DNA of 64,000 bases from Hymenobacter arizonensis (GTDB lineage: Bacteria; Bacteroidota; Bacteroidia; Cytophagales; Hymenobacteraceae). Within the stretch, counting starts at the first letter, position 1, and each line of letters opens with the position of its first letter. Of this stretch, positions 17,335 through 25,313 are shown piece after piece. The stretch is from NCBI RefSeq assembly GCF_900115775.1, contig NZ_FOXS01000001.1, positions 1,116,001 to 1,180,000 of the forward strand. The letters run 5' to 3'. The notes beneath the pieces are model-generated. The model was not told the DNA's origin. It saw only the letters and a program-made list of their open reading frames with translations, and did no database searches. The translations under genes were made by a program, and so were the position numbers.

Positions 17335-18839
17335 TTGTTTTCCAACCCAAACACAGCCATCTGCGAAGGTGCGCCCACACCTTCCACATCCTCTCCCATT
17401 CCCACCAGTCGCACTTGATACCCATGCCGCTCTGCCACGCCTGCAGCCCAGGCAGCGAACTCGGCGCGCGACCATTCAAAGCGGTGGTCGTCGTGGCGGA
17501 ATTCGCCGGCGTTTAGCTTCTCGAAGAGTTGGTTATAATCGGCGTTGGGGCTGGTTACGAAGACGTGCGGCGGGCGTGCCTGCCCAAACACCACGGCTTC
17601 GAGGGCAGCGAGGCGATTCTCATCGAGGTGTTCGATGACTTCGACCAGAGCCGCCGCGTCGAAGCCGGCGAGGCGGTCGTCACGATAGAGCAGCGAGCCC
17701 TGGATAAGGTCGATGCGGGCGCGCTGGCGCGGAGGCATTTCGTCGAGATGCAGGCGCTGGGCGGCGCGGGTAAGAGCCTGGTGCGACACGTCCATCCCGA
17801 GGATGTACTCGATTTTGGGCTGGCGCATGAGCAAGCGCAGCAGTTTGCCTTCGCCGCAGCCCAGGTCGAGCACGCGCTTAGGGGCGAGTTGGTAGATTTC
17901 GTGGGCTACTTGCTGCAGGCGCTGGTCGTGGAGGGAGATTTTGCGGTCGCCCTCCATCGGGACCTCACCCCCCAGCCCCCTCTCCAAAAAAGAGGGGGAG
18001 CCTGACGAGTTTAAAAGAGGCAGGACCGGTGCCCCCTCTTTTTTGGAGAGGGGGTCAGGGGGTGAGGTTCCCGTGGGCTCGGCAAAGGATTTCTCCACCA
18101 CCTCACCTTCCAGCAGCCGCTCCAGCGTGGGGTTCACGTACGCCGCCAGGTATCGCAAGTATCGCCGCGTAATGAACCCACGTTCCGGGTGCTGCGGCAG
18201 CCAGTCGCCGCCGCGATGCAGCAGTTTCTCCGCCTCATTTTCGCCGATGAAGTAGTGCTTGTCGTTATCGAGCACCGGCAGCAGCACGTAGAGGTGCGTC
18301 AGCACGTCTTGCAGGCGCAGGCCGTCGTGGCGCAGGTGCAGGGTGTAGTAGCGGCTGTCGCCCCACTCCGGTACGGTAGGGTCGAGCGGCGTGGTTTCGA
18401 TTTCCACCTCGTAGCCCAGCGGCTCGAAGAGGCGGCGCGGCCAGTCGGGGCCCGGCGCCGATACTACGGCCACTTTCACGGCCAGCGGCAGGGCTACGGC
18501 GGGCAGGTTTGGGCGGTCTTTGCAGGTGCCGTTCATGGCAGTACCGAAGGCTTTGCTCAAGGCCGCGCTCAGAAAGGACGAGGCCACGTAGGGCCGGTCG
18601 TTCACGTATTGCTCCAGTGCTAAGCCTTCGCCGGAGGCCCCGGCCCGGCCGCGCACCAAGCCCACGGGGTCGAGGTCGAGCAGGAGCGCGGCGGTGCAGC
18701 GCTCGGCCGTGGCTTCCGGGTAAAAAACGTGCGCTTGGCCGCCGGCTACTTCCAGGCTCTGCAGGCGGGCCGGATTTTTATGGAGCAAATAGCCCAGGTC
18801 GGTAGCGGGCTGGTAGGTAGTGGAGATGGTAAGCAGCAT
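17331..18839 (-). CDS. hen1: Hen1 3'-terminal RNA ribose 2'-O-methyltransferase
   Basis: 502 residues from the ATG at 18839. Upstream codons are basic and not homologous-looking. Residues 1-250 are the N-terminal domain that activates the Pnkp ligase (starting MLLTISTTYQPATDLGYLLH). Residues 300-502 are the methyltransferase: SAM motif VLDLGCGEGKLL 323-334, metal-binding EVIEH 400-404, and the RHDDHRFEWSR region 448-458 with further His. Hen1 methylates the 3' ribose of damaged RNA before Pnkp seals it, protecting against a second cut. Residues about 257-293, between the domains, come from an in-frame palindromic repeat. Same strand as pnkp but separated from it by the DUF3800 gene. Confidence 0.93.
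   Translation of the reverse strand: MLLTISTTYQPATDLGYLLHKNPARLQSLEVAGGQAHVFYPEATAERCTAALLLDLDPVGLVRGRAGASGEGLALEQYVNDRPYVASSFLSAALSKAFGTAMNGTCKDRPNLPAVALPLAVKVAVVSAPGPDWPRRLFEPLGYEVEIETTPLDPTVPEWGDSRYYTLHLRHDGLRLQDVLTHLYVLLPVLDNDKHYFIGENEAEKLLHRGGDWLPQHPERGFITRRYLRYLAAYVNPTLERLLEGEVVEKSFAEPTGTSPPDPLSKKEGAPVLPLLNSSGSPSFLERGLGGEVPMEGDRKISLHDQRLQQVAHEIYQLAPKRVLDLGCGEGKLLRLLMRQPKIEYILGMDVSHQALTRAAQRLHLDEMPPRQRARIDLIQGSLLYRDDRLAGFDAAALVEVIEHLDENRLAALEAVVFGQARPPHVFVTSPNADYNQLFEKLNAGEFRHDDHRFEWSRAEFAAWAAGVAERHGYQVRLVGMGEDVEGVGAPSQMAVFGLENN
17962..18068. repeat. Palindromic repeat, family D, copy 2, in frame inside hen1
   Basis: ACCTCACCCCCCAGCCCCCT ... GGGGGTGAGGT with a loop containing GGGAGCCTGACGA. 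It is translated on the hen1 strand as TSPPDPLSKKEGAP...SPSFLERGLGGEV, clearly parallel to the peptide inserted in Pnkp. It falls in the linker between the N-terminal domain and the methyltransferase. Confidence 0.93.
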
Positions 18840-18916
18840 GCAGCGAAACGAAAACAGCGAAGAGCCGAATGTAGCACCGAAGCAGCCCGAGCGTGAATTT
18901 TTCAGCCAACCCGAAA

Positions 18917-18924
18917 TAGGTTTG
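18917..18924 (+). promoter_or_regulatory. Possible -7 promoter element (TAGGTTTG)
   Basis: An exact TAnnTTTG match 56 bases before the GTG at 18980. A transcript starting about 18930 would exclude the TTG at 18929 as a translation start and so supports the downstream start. Confidence 0.4.
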
Positions 18925-18979
18925 CGTATTGAAAAACAGTTTATCTGTTGAATTACCTCTGCTTCAAAAGCTGCTTCCT

Positions 18980-19612
18980 GTGCCTGACACCGCCCCCACT
19001 GCCGTCCCCGCCGGACCAACCCTGAATGATTTTGCCAGCTTCTATCTCTACGGCTTCACCAACAATCCCTACCAGCAATCCACTGACTTCGACAAGTTTG
19101 GCGAACTCTACAAACTCGTAATTGGCGCGCACGGCGGGTTCAGCCTCGCCAGCACCTTCCACCCCTATCAGCTCATCAATCCGGCGGGAGTATCGGTGTG
19201 GTACACGGCATTTGCGCAGTTCTACTCCCACCCCAACCGTATCGAAATGTTTGGGGAAATGACGCTGGAGAAAACCCCGTTTGCGGTGGTGCCGCCGGCT
19301 TCCTTCGCCGAATACAACGTGTGGCCCGACTCCCGCCTGACCGCCGCCGAAAACCCGGTTTTCAGCCTCTACATCCCATTCGTATTGCCCTTCTTGGTGC
19401 GCAAAGCCCCCGAAGCGCTGCGTTGGGACGCCGAGGTAACCGCCGCAGCCGACGACCGGGAGCGCCTGAGCTGGTACCTCGATGCCGTGAAAGAAGCCCT
19501 CCGATTTGTGCAGCCCGCCCCTGCCCTGCTGCTAGGCTTCGGCGAATTCGACGAGCAGCACCCCGAGCAGCTGATTGAGAAGTTCATGAGTTACCGGGAC
19601 TTGTTGAAGTAG
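18980..19612 (+). CDS. Conserved-looking cytoplasmic protein of unknown function
   Basis: About 210 residues from the GTG at 18980; a TTG at 18929 in the same frame would add 17 residues. No signal peptide, no membrane segment and no motif I recognise. It is rich in aromatic residues (DFASFYLYGFTNNPYQQ, YNVWPDSRL, FSLYIPFVLPFL) and ends with a helical acidic segment (HPEQLIEKFMSYRDLLK). It is divergent from hen1 with a 140-base gap, so the two could share a control region. Function unknown. Confidence 0.65.
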   Translation: MPDTAPTAVPAGPTLNDFASFYLYGFTNNPYQQSTDFDKFGELYKLVIGAHGGFSLASTFHPYQLINPAGVSVWYTAFAQFYSHPNRIEMFGEMTLEKTPFAVVPPASFAEYNVWPDSRLTAAENPVFSLYIPFVLPFLVRKAPEALRWDAEVTAAADDRERLSWYLDAVKEALRFVQPAPALLLGFGEFDEQHPEQLIEKFMSYRDLLK

Positions 19613-19662
19613 GTTGTTTTTGACGCTGCTTAGTAACCAAAGTATCCGCTGTGTAAGGCGTT

Positions 19663-19749
19663 TGTCCTGCTGAGCGGAGCGAAGCATCTTATCACGTCAC
19701 AACGAACCGCACGAACCTGATAAGATGCTTCGCTCCGCTCAGCAGGACA
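19663..19749. repeat. Palindromic repeat, family C, copy 1
   Basis: TGTCCTGCTGAGCGGAGCGA...ATCTTATC pairs with its exact reverse complement around a 25-base loop. A second copy at 25218 has different but still paired bases (TGAGCTTGCGAAG for TGAGCGGAGCGAAG). Confidence 0.9.
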
Positions 19750-19948
19750 GACCCTCTCAACACATCAGACAATAACTGATGTGCCGATGCCTAAGCTCAT
19801 CCACAGAATTAAGGCTAGGTTAATTCAATCACCAGCTGCGTTACACTCCCGTCACGATACTGTGACGGCGTCTTAATCGGTCAGTAATACGGCCGTAATG
19901 TGCCCCCAGGACTTTTGTGCCACGGTTTTTACCTCACCAAAATCCTTA
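19750..19948. promoter_or_regulatory. Upstream region of the PhoX-like gene with inverted repeat 19849-19868
   Basis: Together with the family C repeat this makes a gap of about 340 bases. The notable element is CCGTCAC-N6-GTGACGG, a perfect 7-base inverted repeat centred 90 bases before the ATG. It has the size and symmetry of a dimeric regulator site; no regulator can be named. A short hairpin in RNA is the alternative. Confidence 0.4.
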
Positions 19949-21427
19949 ATGGCACACCACATTACCCCATCCCGCCTGCTGTTTGGCAGCCTGGCCCTCA
20001 CGGCCGCCCTCACCGGCTGCAACGATAACGACAGCCCCGCTACCCCGGCTTCCAGCGTAGAGCTGAAGGCGCATTCGGTCACGCCTTCGTTGGTGAAAAC
20101 CATGCCCGGCTTCGAGTCGCTGGAAATACTGCCGCTCATTGGGTCGGAAGACGTGCTGAGCGAGTCGCCGGCCTTCCGCTTCGGCGCCCAGCCCGATGGC
20201 GCGGGCCTGCTGAAAAACCCCGCCGGCGAAGGCTTCATCCTGATTAACAACCACGAAATCCAGCAGTCGGTGTCGCGGGTGTACCTCGACAAAACCTTCA
20301 AGCCCGTGAAAGGCGAGTACCTGCTCGACTACAACGGCGGCCTCACCCGCCTGTGCTCGGCCACGCTGGCCACCCCCGAGGAGCACGGCTTTCCCGCCCC
20401 AATCTTTCTGACCGCCGGCGAAAGCGGTGCTGAGAGCATGGTACACGCCATCGACCCCATTGGCGCGGCCAACAAATCGAGTACCGCTCGCCGCAAGCCC
20501 GCCCTGGGCAAAGCCAGCATGGAAAACGCCGTGCCGCTGCCCAAAGGCACATATCCCGGCAAAACCGTCATCATCATCGGCGAAGACGACACCAACGGCC
20601 AGGTGCTGGCCTACATCTCCGACACGCCCGGCGACCTCGACAACGGCAAGCTCTACATGCTGCGCCGCACCAACGGCAACCCCGTAGAAACCGACATGAC
20701 CGCCGGCACCGACTACGACGTGGAGTTTGTGGAAGTGCCCAACGCCAAAACCCTCACCGGCGCCCAAATCGCCGCCCAGTCGGTGAGCCTCAACGCCCTG
20801 CAGCTGGCCCGCGTCGAAGACGTGGACTACCGCAAAGGCAGCCCCGCCCGGGGCCGCGAAATCTACTTCACCGCCACCGGCGTGAGCCAGAACGACAAGG
20901 TGACGCCCGTGACCGGCAAAACCATGTGGGGCCGCATCTACCGCCTGCACCTCAACGACGGCGACCCGCTCAAGGGCAAGCTGAGCGTGGTAGTAGACGG
21001 CGGCACCGACCCCGGCAACTACATCGTGAATCCCGACAACATCTGCGTGACAGATAATTACGTCTACATTCAGGAAGACGGCGACTCGTTTTACCTGGCC
21101 ACCAAGCACGACGGCCGCATTTGGCAGCACAGCATTGCCGCCCCCACCTCCCGGGCCCTGCCCATGCTGGAAATGAACCACCGCCGCAACGAAGCCAGCT
21201 TCAATGCCAAGTACAACACGGTGAATAGCAACAACCTCAGCTCCTGGGAGTACGGGGCCATGATTGACATCAGCGACATCGTGAACACGCCCAACACCTT
21301 CTTGGTCAACATTCACCCCCACACCTGGCAAGACCCCAGCTTCCGCGACCCCGACGGCTCGGGCAACGCCCTCAACACCAGCCGCGAAGGCGGCCAGGTG
21401 GTCGTTGTGCGCGGCATCGCCAAGTAA
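19949..21427 (+). CDS. PhoX-like (DUF839) lipoprotein
   Basis: 492 residues from the ATG at 19949, with a signal peptide and lipobox (AALTGC). It resembles the DUF839/PhoX beta-propeller fold: FILINNHEIQQ near residue 80, GKTVIIIGEDDTNGQVLAYISD in the middle (quoted in part), NICVTDNYVYIQEDG, and DPSFRDPDGSG near the end. True PhoX enzymes are Ca/Fe-dependent alkaline phosphatases, usually exported by Tat; here a lipobox replaces the Tat motif. Whether the metal ligands are all kept cannot be judged by eye. Followed by a terminator and a cytochrome c peroxidase gene. Confidence 0.72.
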   Translation: MAHHITPSRLLFGSLALTAALTGCNDNDSPATPASSVELKAHSVTPSLVKTMPGFESLEILPLIGSEDVLSESPAFRFGAQPDGAGLLKNPAGEGFILINNHEIQQSVSRVYLDKTFKPVKGEYLLDYNGGLTRLCSATLATPEEHGFPAPIFLTAGESGAESMVHAIDPIGAANKSSTARRKPALGKASMENAVPLPKGTYPGKTVIIIGEDDTNGQVLAYISDTPGDLDNGKLYMLRRTNGNPVETDMTAGTDYDVEFVEVPNAKTLTGAQIAAQSVSLNALQLARVEDVDYRKGSPARGREIYFTATGVSQNDKVTPVTGKTMWGRIYRLHLNDGDPLKGKLSVVVDGGTDPGNYIVNPDNICVTDNYVYIQEDGDSFYLATKHDGRIWQHSIAAPTSRALPMLEMNHRRNEASFNAKYNTVNSNNLSSWEYGAMIDISDIVNTPNTFLVNIHPHTWQDPSFRDPDGSGNALNTSREGGQVVVVRGIAK

Positions 21428-21446
21428 TTTCTAGTGAATAAATACC

Positions 21447-21485
21447 GCAGCCTTCTACTCCATTTGGGTAGAAGGCTGCTTGGTT
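21447..21485 (+). terminator. Intrinsic terminator after the PhoX-like gene
   Basis: GCAGCCTTCTAC-N9-GTAGAAGGCTGC stem followed by TTGGTTTTT. It lies between two genes of the same strand, so they are probably separate transcripts. Confidence 0.75.
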
Positions 21486-21506
21486 TTTAGCGCCCTGCCT
21501 CTTTTC

Positions 21507-23402
21507 ATGCTTTTATCTAAAACCACGGCGAGCCGCGTGGCCTTGGCCGCCCTCACCTGCCTGCTGATGCTCGCGGGCTGCAGCACTTCCCCCAGCCGCC
21601 CCGCCGCCGCCGAAACGCACCGGCCAGACCAAGTCAAAGCCCTCGTAAGCGCCGACCTAGTCCGCCTCATCACTCTGGTCGACCGCGAGCTGCTTCCCCT
21701 CGCCATCCGGCCCACCTCTTCCATTGATTCCTTGCGCACTGCCTTCGTGCGCTGCCGCCTGGCCTACAAGCAGGTAGAAGCCTTCAGCGAATACTTCCTG
21801 CCCAGCTCCAGCCGCCTCGTAAACGGCGCCCCGGTTCCAGAAATTGAAGTAGAGGAAACCCGGCAGTTCGAGCCCGGCGGCCTGCAAGTCATCGAAACCT
21901 TGCTCTACCCCGCCCCCGATGCCGCTGGCCGCCGCGAGCTGCGCGAAGCCGTAAGCCAGCTGCGCCGCCAGCTCCGCAGCCTCACCGATACTTGGGCCGT
22001 GCAGGAATTCACCGACTCGCACGTGTTTGATGCGCTGCGGCAGGAAACGTTTCGCATTGTGGCGCTGGGGATTAGCGGGTTTGATACGCCAGCGGTAGGC
22101 ACTGCCTTGCCCGAGGCCACCGCGGCCCTGGTAGCCATGCAGGGCCCGCTGCACCTCTACGCGCCCACTACTGCCGCCCACCGGCCGGCGCATGAACAGC
22201 TGCGCCAGCAGCTTGACGCGGCCGTGGCCTACCTGCGCCAGCCAGTTGATTTCGCTCGTTTCGACCGCTACGAATTCATCACGCGTCACGCCAACCCGCT
22301 GGGCCGCGCCCTGCTGGCCTATCAGCGCCAAATCGGTGTTGCGCCTTTCACGGAGCTGCGCAGCTTCCGCGGCGACGCCGCCACCCTGTTCGATTCGGCC
22401 GCTTTCAACCCCGATTTCTACACCGGCAACACCCAATGGTTTACCAATTCGGCCAAGGTGGCGCTGGGCCGCAAGCTGTTTTTCGACCCCAATCTATCGG
22501 GCACCGGCACCCGCTCCTGCGCCAGCTGCCACCAGCCCAGCCGCGCCTTCACCGATGGCCTGGCCGTGAACGCCACCTTGAGTGGCAGCGCCGCCCGCCG
22601 CAACACCCCCACCCTCTACAACGCCGCCCTGCAGGCCGGGCAGTTCTACGACCTGCGCGCCAGCACCCTCGAAAACCAAAGCCTCGACGTGATTGGCAAC
22701 CGCAATGAAATGCACGGCTCGCTGCCCGCCGCCGCTGTGCGCTTCCGCAAGGAGCCCGCCTACGTGGCCATGTTTCGCCAGGCCTTTCCGCAGGCTGAAA
22801 AAGAGATGGAAGCCGTTCACATCCAAAACGCCCTGGCCGCCTACGAGCGCAGCCTCGTGCGCCTCAACTCACGCTTCGACCAAGCCATGCGCGGCAACCC
22901 AGCAGCCCTTTCACCCAGCGAAATAGCCGGCTTCAACCTGTTCATAGGCAAAGGCCGCTGCGCCACCTGCCATTTCCTGCCACTGCTCAACGGCACTGTG
23001 CCCCCCAGTTTCACCGATTCCGAAGCCGAAGTCCTGGGCGTACCCACCACCCCCGCCGCCCGCCGCCTAGACTCCGACCCTGGCCGCTACGCCCACACCA
23101 AACTGCCGTCGCTTCAAAACGCGTTCAAAACCCCCACCCTGCGCAACGTAGCCCTCACGGCCCCCTACATGCACAACGGCGCCTACCAAACCCTAGAACA
23201 AGTAGTAGACTTCTACAACGAAGGCGGCGGCGTAGGGCTCGGCCTATCCGTCCCTACCCAAACCCTGCCCGCCGATAAGCTACACCTTACCCCAATCGAG
23301 AAGCGCAACCTCATCGCCTTCATGCAGGCGCTTAATGATACAACCGGCCTGCATCTTGAGCAGCCGCGGCAGCTATCGCAGCAGCATTTTGCAAGGAAAT
23401 AG
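21507..23402 (+). CDS. Fusion lipoprotein: imelysin-like helical domain plus di-haem cytochrome c peroxidase (MauG/CCP)
   Basis: 631 residues from the ATG at 21507 (lipobox LMLAGC). Residues about 30-300 form an all-helical region resembling imelysin-like iron-uptake proteins (LITLVDRELLPLAI, FEPGGLQVIETLLYP). Residues about 310-631 are a bacterial cytochrome c peroxidase with two haem sites, CASCH (22518-22532) and CATCH (22959-22973), and the APYMHNGAYQTLEQVVDFYN tail. The family reduces hydrogen peroxide or oxidises protein partners in the periplasm. The fused helical domain occurs in other Bacteroidota peroxidases and may bind a partner or metal; that is inference. Confidence 0.88.
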   Translation: MLLSKTTASRVALAALTCLLMLAGCSTSPSRPAAAETHRPDQVKALVSADLVRLITLVDRELLPLAIRPTSSIDSLRTAFVRCRLAYKQVEAFSEYFLPSSSRLVNGAPVPEIEVEETRQFEPGGLQVIETLLYPAPDAAGRRELREAVSQLRRQLRSLTDTWAVQEFTDSHVFDALRQETFRIVALGISGFDTPAVGTALPEATAALVAMQGPLHLYAPTTAAHRPAHEQLRQQLDAAVAYLRQPVDFARFDRYEFITRHANPLGRALLAYQRQIGVAPFTELRSFRGDAATLFDSAAFNPDFYTGNTQWFTNSAKVALGRKLFFDPNLSGTGTRSCASCHQPSRAFTDGLAVNATLSGSAARRNTPTLYNAALQAGQFYDLRASTLENQSLDVIGNRNEMHGSLPAAAVRFRKEPAYVAMFRQAFPQAEKEMEAVHIQNALAAYERSLVRLNSRFDQAMRGNPAALSPSEIAGFNLFIGKGRCATCHFLPLLNGTVPPSFTDSEAEVLGVPTTPAARRLDSDPGRYAHTKLPSLQNAFKTPTLRNVALTAPYMHNGAYQTLEQVVDFYNEGGGVGLGLSVPTQTLPADKLHLTPIEKRNLIAFMQALNDTTGLHLEQPRQLSQQHFARK

Positions 23403-23411
23403 AACAAGACT

Positions 23412-23547
23412 GTAGAGACGCGACACTTGGCTACGCCGACCTGCGGTTCGCGTCTCGGCGTCCGCGCAATTAGGTTAAATAGCGTGGTTATCATTCAACG
23501 CCGAGACGCGAACCGCAGGTCCGCGTAGCCAAGTGTCACGTCTCTAC
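23412..23547. repeat. Long inverted repeat with GTAGAGACG ends
   Basis: GTAGAGACGCGACACTTGGC ... pairs with ...GCCAAGTGTCACGTCTCTAC over about 50 bases per arm, with few mismatches. The GAGACGC core resembles the stems of family A but the rest differs, so it may be a related family. It separates the peroxidase gene and the convergent GH1 gene. Confidence 0.85.
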
Positions 23548-23574
23548 ATCTTCAGAAGGCGTATTAATCTGCGC

Positions 23575-25053
23575 TTAAAATTTAGTAGGTTGCGAAGGTT
23601 CCGATATCGTCTGATGCGCTTCATTGCCTGCTCTCACAACCTGCCCGCCCAAGAAATCCCGGTACCACAGCCCCGAGTCCTTCACTATCCTTTCCTGGGT
23701 TTCATAGTCAACATGAATCAGCCCAAACCGAGGGCCATAGCCTTCGGCCCATTCAAAGTTATCGGTCAGGCTCCAGGAGAAATACCCGCCCACATCCACG
23801 CCCTCGCGCTGGGCTCGCAGCACCTGTCCAATAGCAGCCTGCAGATAAGCCCGGCGGGCCGAATCATGCACTCGCCCATTGGTTGACACATCTGGGAACG
23901 CTGAACCACTTTCAGTTACCACCAATCTTGGTGCATTTGGATAAGCTCCAAACTGTTTTAACATTTGGAAAATCGACTCAGGAAAAACCTCCCAGCCCAT
24001 GTCGGTGTAGGGCACCCCGCGCTGCTTGGCGGGCACCAGCGTGGCCCATTGCAGCGGCAGCCAGGGCGAGAACCGCACCACTTCGCGGGTGTAATTCTGC
24101 ACCCCCCAAAAGTCAAAATCGAACTTCATGCGCTGCTCGTCGCCGGGCTTTATATAACGCTCCAGCAGCCAGCGCAACGCGGGTAGCTCCGCCACCGGGT
24201 AGCCCAGGCCCAGGGTGGGCTCCACAAAAAAGCGGTTGAGCAGCGCATCGGCGCGGCGAGTGGCGGCTTCATCATTCCCGTTGCCGGGCCGGTGCGGTGT
24301 GAGGTAAGAACAGGAAAACGTGGTGCCGATGCTAGCCGAGTCCGGCAGTATGGCGCGCAGGGCCCGGCCTCCCTCCGCCTGGGCCAGCGTGGCATGGTGC
24401 GCCGCCGACAGGAAGGCTCCCAGATGCCGTCGGCCGGGGGCGTGCACGCCCAGCAGGTGGCCGGCGCCTACAAATACCATGGGCTCGTTGAGCACCGCCC
24501 AGTTTTGCACCCGGTCGCCGAGGCGGCGGGCCATAATTTGGGCGTACTCCGAGAACCAGCCCACAATGTTGCGGCTGGTCCAGCCGCCACGGGCCTGCAG
24601 GGCGCTGGGCAAATCCCAGTGGTAGAGCGTGAGCCAAGGGCTCAAATCACGCTCCAGACAGGCGTCTACCAGCCGGTCGTAGAAATCGAGGCCGCGGCGG
24701 TTTACGGCGCCAACGCCCTCGGGCAACACTCGCGACCAAGCGGCAGAGAACCGGAAATCGGTCAGGCCCATGCCCTGGGCGAGGTCCAGGTCGGTTTCGT
24801 AGCGGTTGTAAAAGTCGGCGGCCACGCGACCGTGCTCGTTGCGCCGAATGGTGCCCTTGCGGCGCGTGAAATCATCCCAAATGCTGGGTCCCTTGCCCTG
24901 GTGCTGCCACGCGCCCTCGGTTTGATACGCGGCCGCGGCGGCTCCCCAGTGAAAATCGGGCCCAAAATCGGCACGTGAAAAAGGCAGCGGCGCCGAGTTC
25001 GGATAAAAGGCTGCGGGCAGCGGGTCGGTAAGCTGAGGCGGTAGTTTAATCAT
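23575..25053 (-). CDS. GH1 family beta-glycosidase
   Basis: 492 residues, the usual size of the family. It shows the N-terminal FHWGAAAAAYQTEGAW, TLYHWDLPSALQ, the acid/base Glu in VLNEPMV (about residue 188) and the nucleophile Glu in VTESGSAF (about residue 380). The nucleophile motif reads ESG rather than the common ENG. The late GYFSWSLTDNFEWAEGY supplies sugar-binding aromatics. No signal peptide, so probably cytoplasmic hydrolysis of beta-glucosides or galactosides. No transporter or regulator nearby. Confidence 0.92.
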   Translation of the reverse strand: MIKLPPQLTDPLPAAFYPNSAPLPFSRADFGPDFHWGAAAAAYQTEGAWQHQGKGPSIWDDFTRRKGTIRRNEHGRVAADFYNRYETDLDLAQGMGLTDFRFSAAWSRVLPEGVGAVNRRGLDFYDRLVDACLERDLSPWLTLYHWDLPSALQARGGWTSRNIVGWFSEYAQIMARRLGDRVQNWAVLNEPMVFVGAGHLLGVHAPGRRHLGAFLSAAHHATLAQAEGGRALRAILPDSASIGTTFSCSYLTPHRPGNGNDEAATRRADALLNRFFVEPTLGLGYPVAELPALRWLLERYIKPGDEQRMKFDFDFWGVQNYTREVVRFSPWLPLQWATLVPAKQRGVPYTDMGWEVFPESIFQMLKQFGAYPNAPRLVVTESGSAFPDVSTNGRVHDSARRAYLQAAIGQVLRAQREGVDVGGYFSWSLTDNFEWAEGYGPRFGLIHVDYETQERIVKDSGLWYRDFLGGQVVRAGNEAHQTISEPSQPTKF

Positions 25054-25217
25054 GCGCGGGGCGCGGAAATAGCTGATTTTATAATGGAATACGATTCTAA
25101 TTAAGCATTGTATGCGGCTCTGGCTATCGTACTAGGCTAGCTGTTTTTCTGAATGGAGAAAATCGAATCTCAACGTAGCCATGCATCTCAACCGCAACAA
25201 ACAGTAAATTCAACCGT

Positions 25218-25304
25218 CTGTCATGCTGAGCTTGCGAAGCATCTTCTCACGCTCAAACGAATTGTGCAGCGGCGATAAGATGCTTCGCAAGCTCAGCATG
25301 ACAG
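25218..25304. repeat. Palindromic repeat, family C, copy 2
   Basis: CTGTCATGCTGAGCTTGCGA... pairs with ...TCGCAAGCTCAGCATGACAG. Compared with copy 1, differing bases change on both arms together. It ends 10 bases before the stop of the glycosyltransferase gene. Confidence 0.9.
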
Positions 25305-25313
25305 GAGGTAGGC

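Noticed and set aside
19946..21331. Open frame of 461 codons on the minus strand
   Set aside because: Antisense to the PhoX-like gene; Val/Gly/His-rich pseudo-protein without any motif.
23412..23547. Treating the long inverted repeat as an insertion sequence remnant
   Set aside because: No transposase fragment and no direct repeats were seen; a REP/MITE-type palindrome explains it better.
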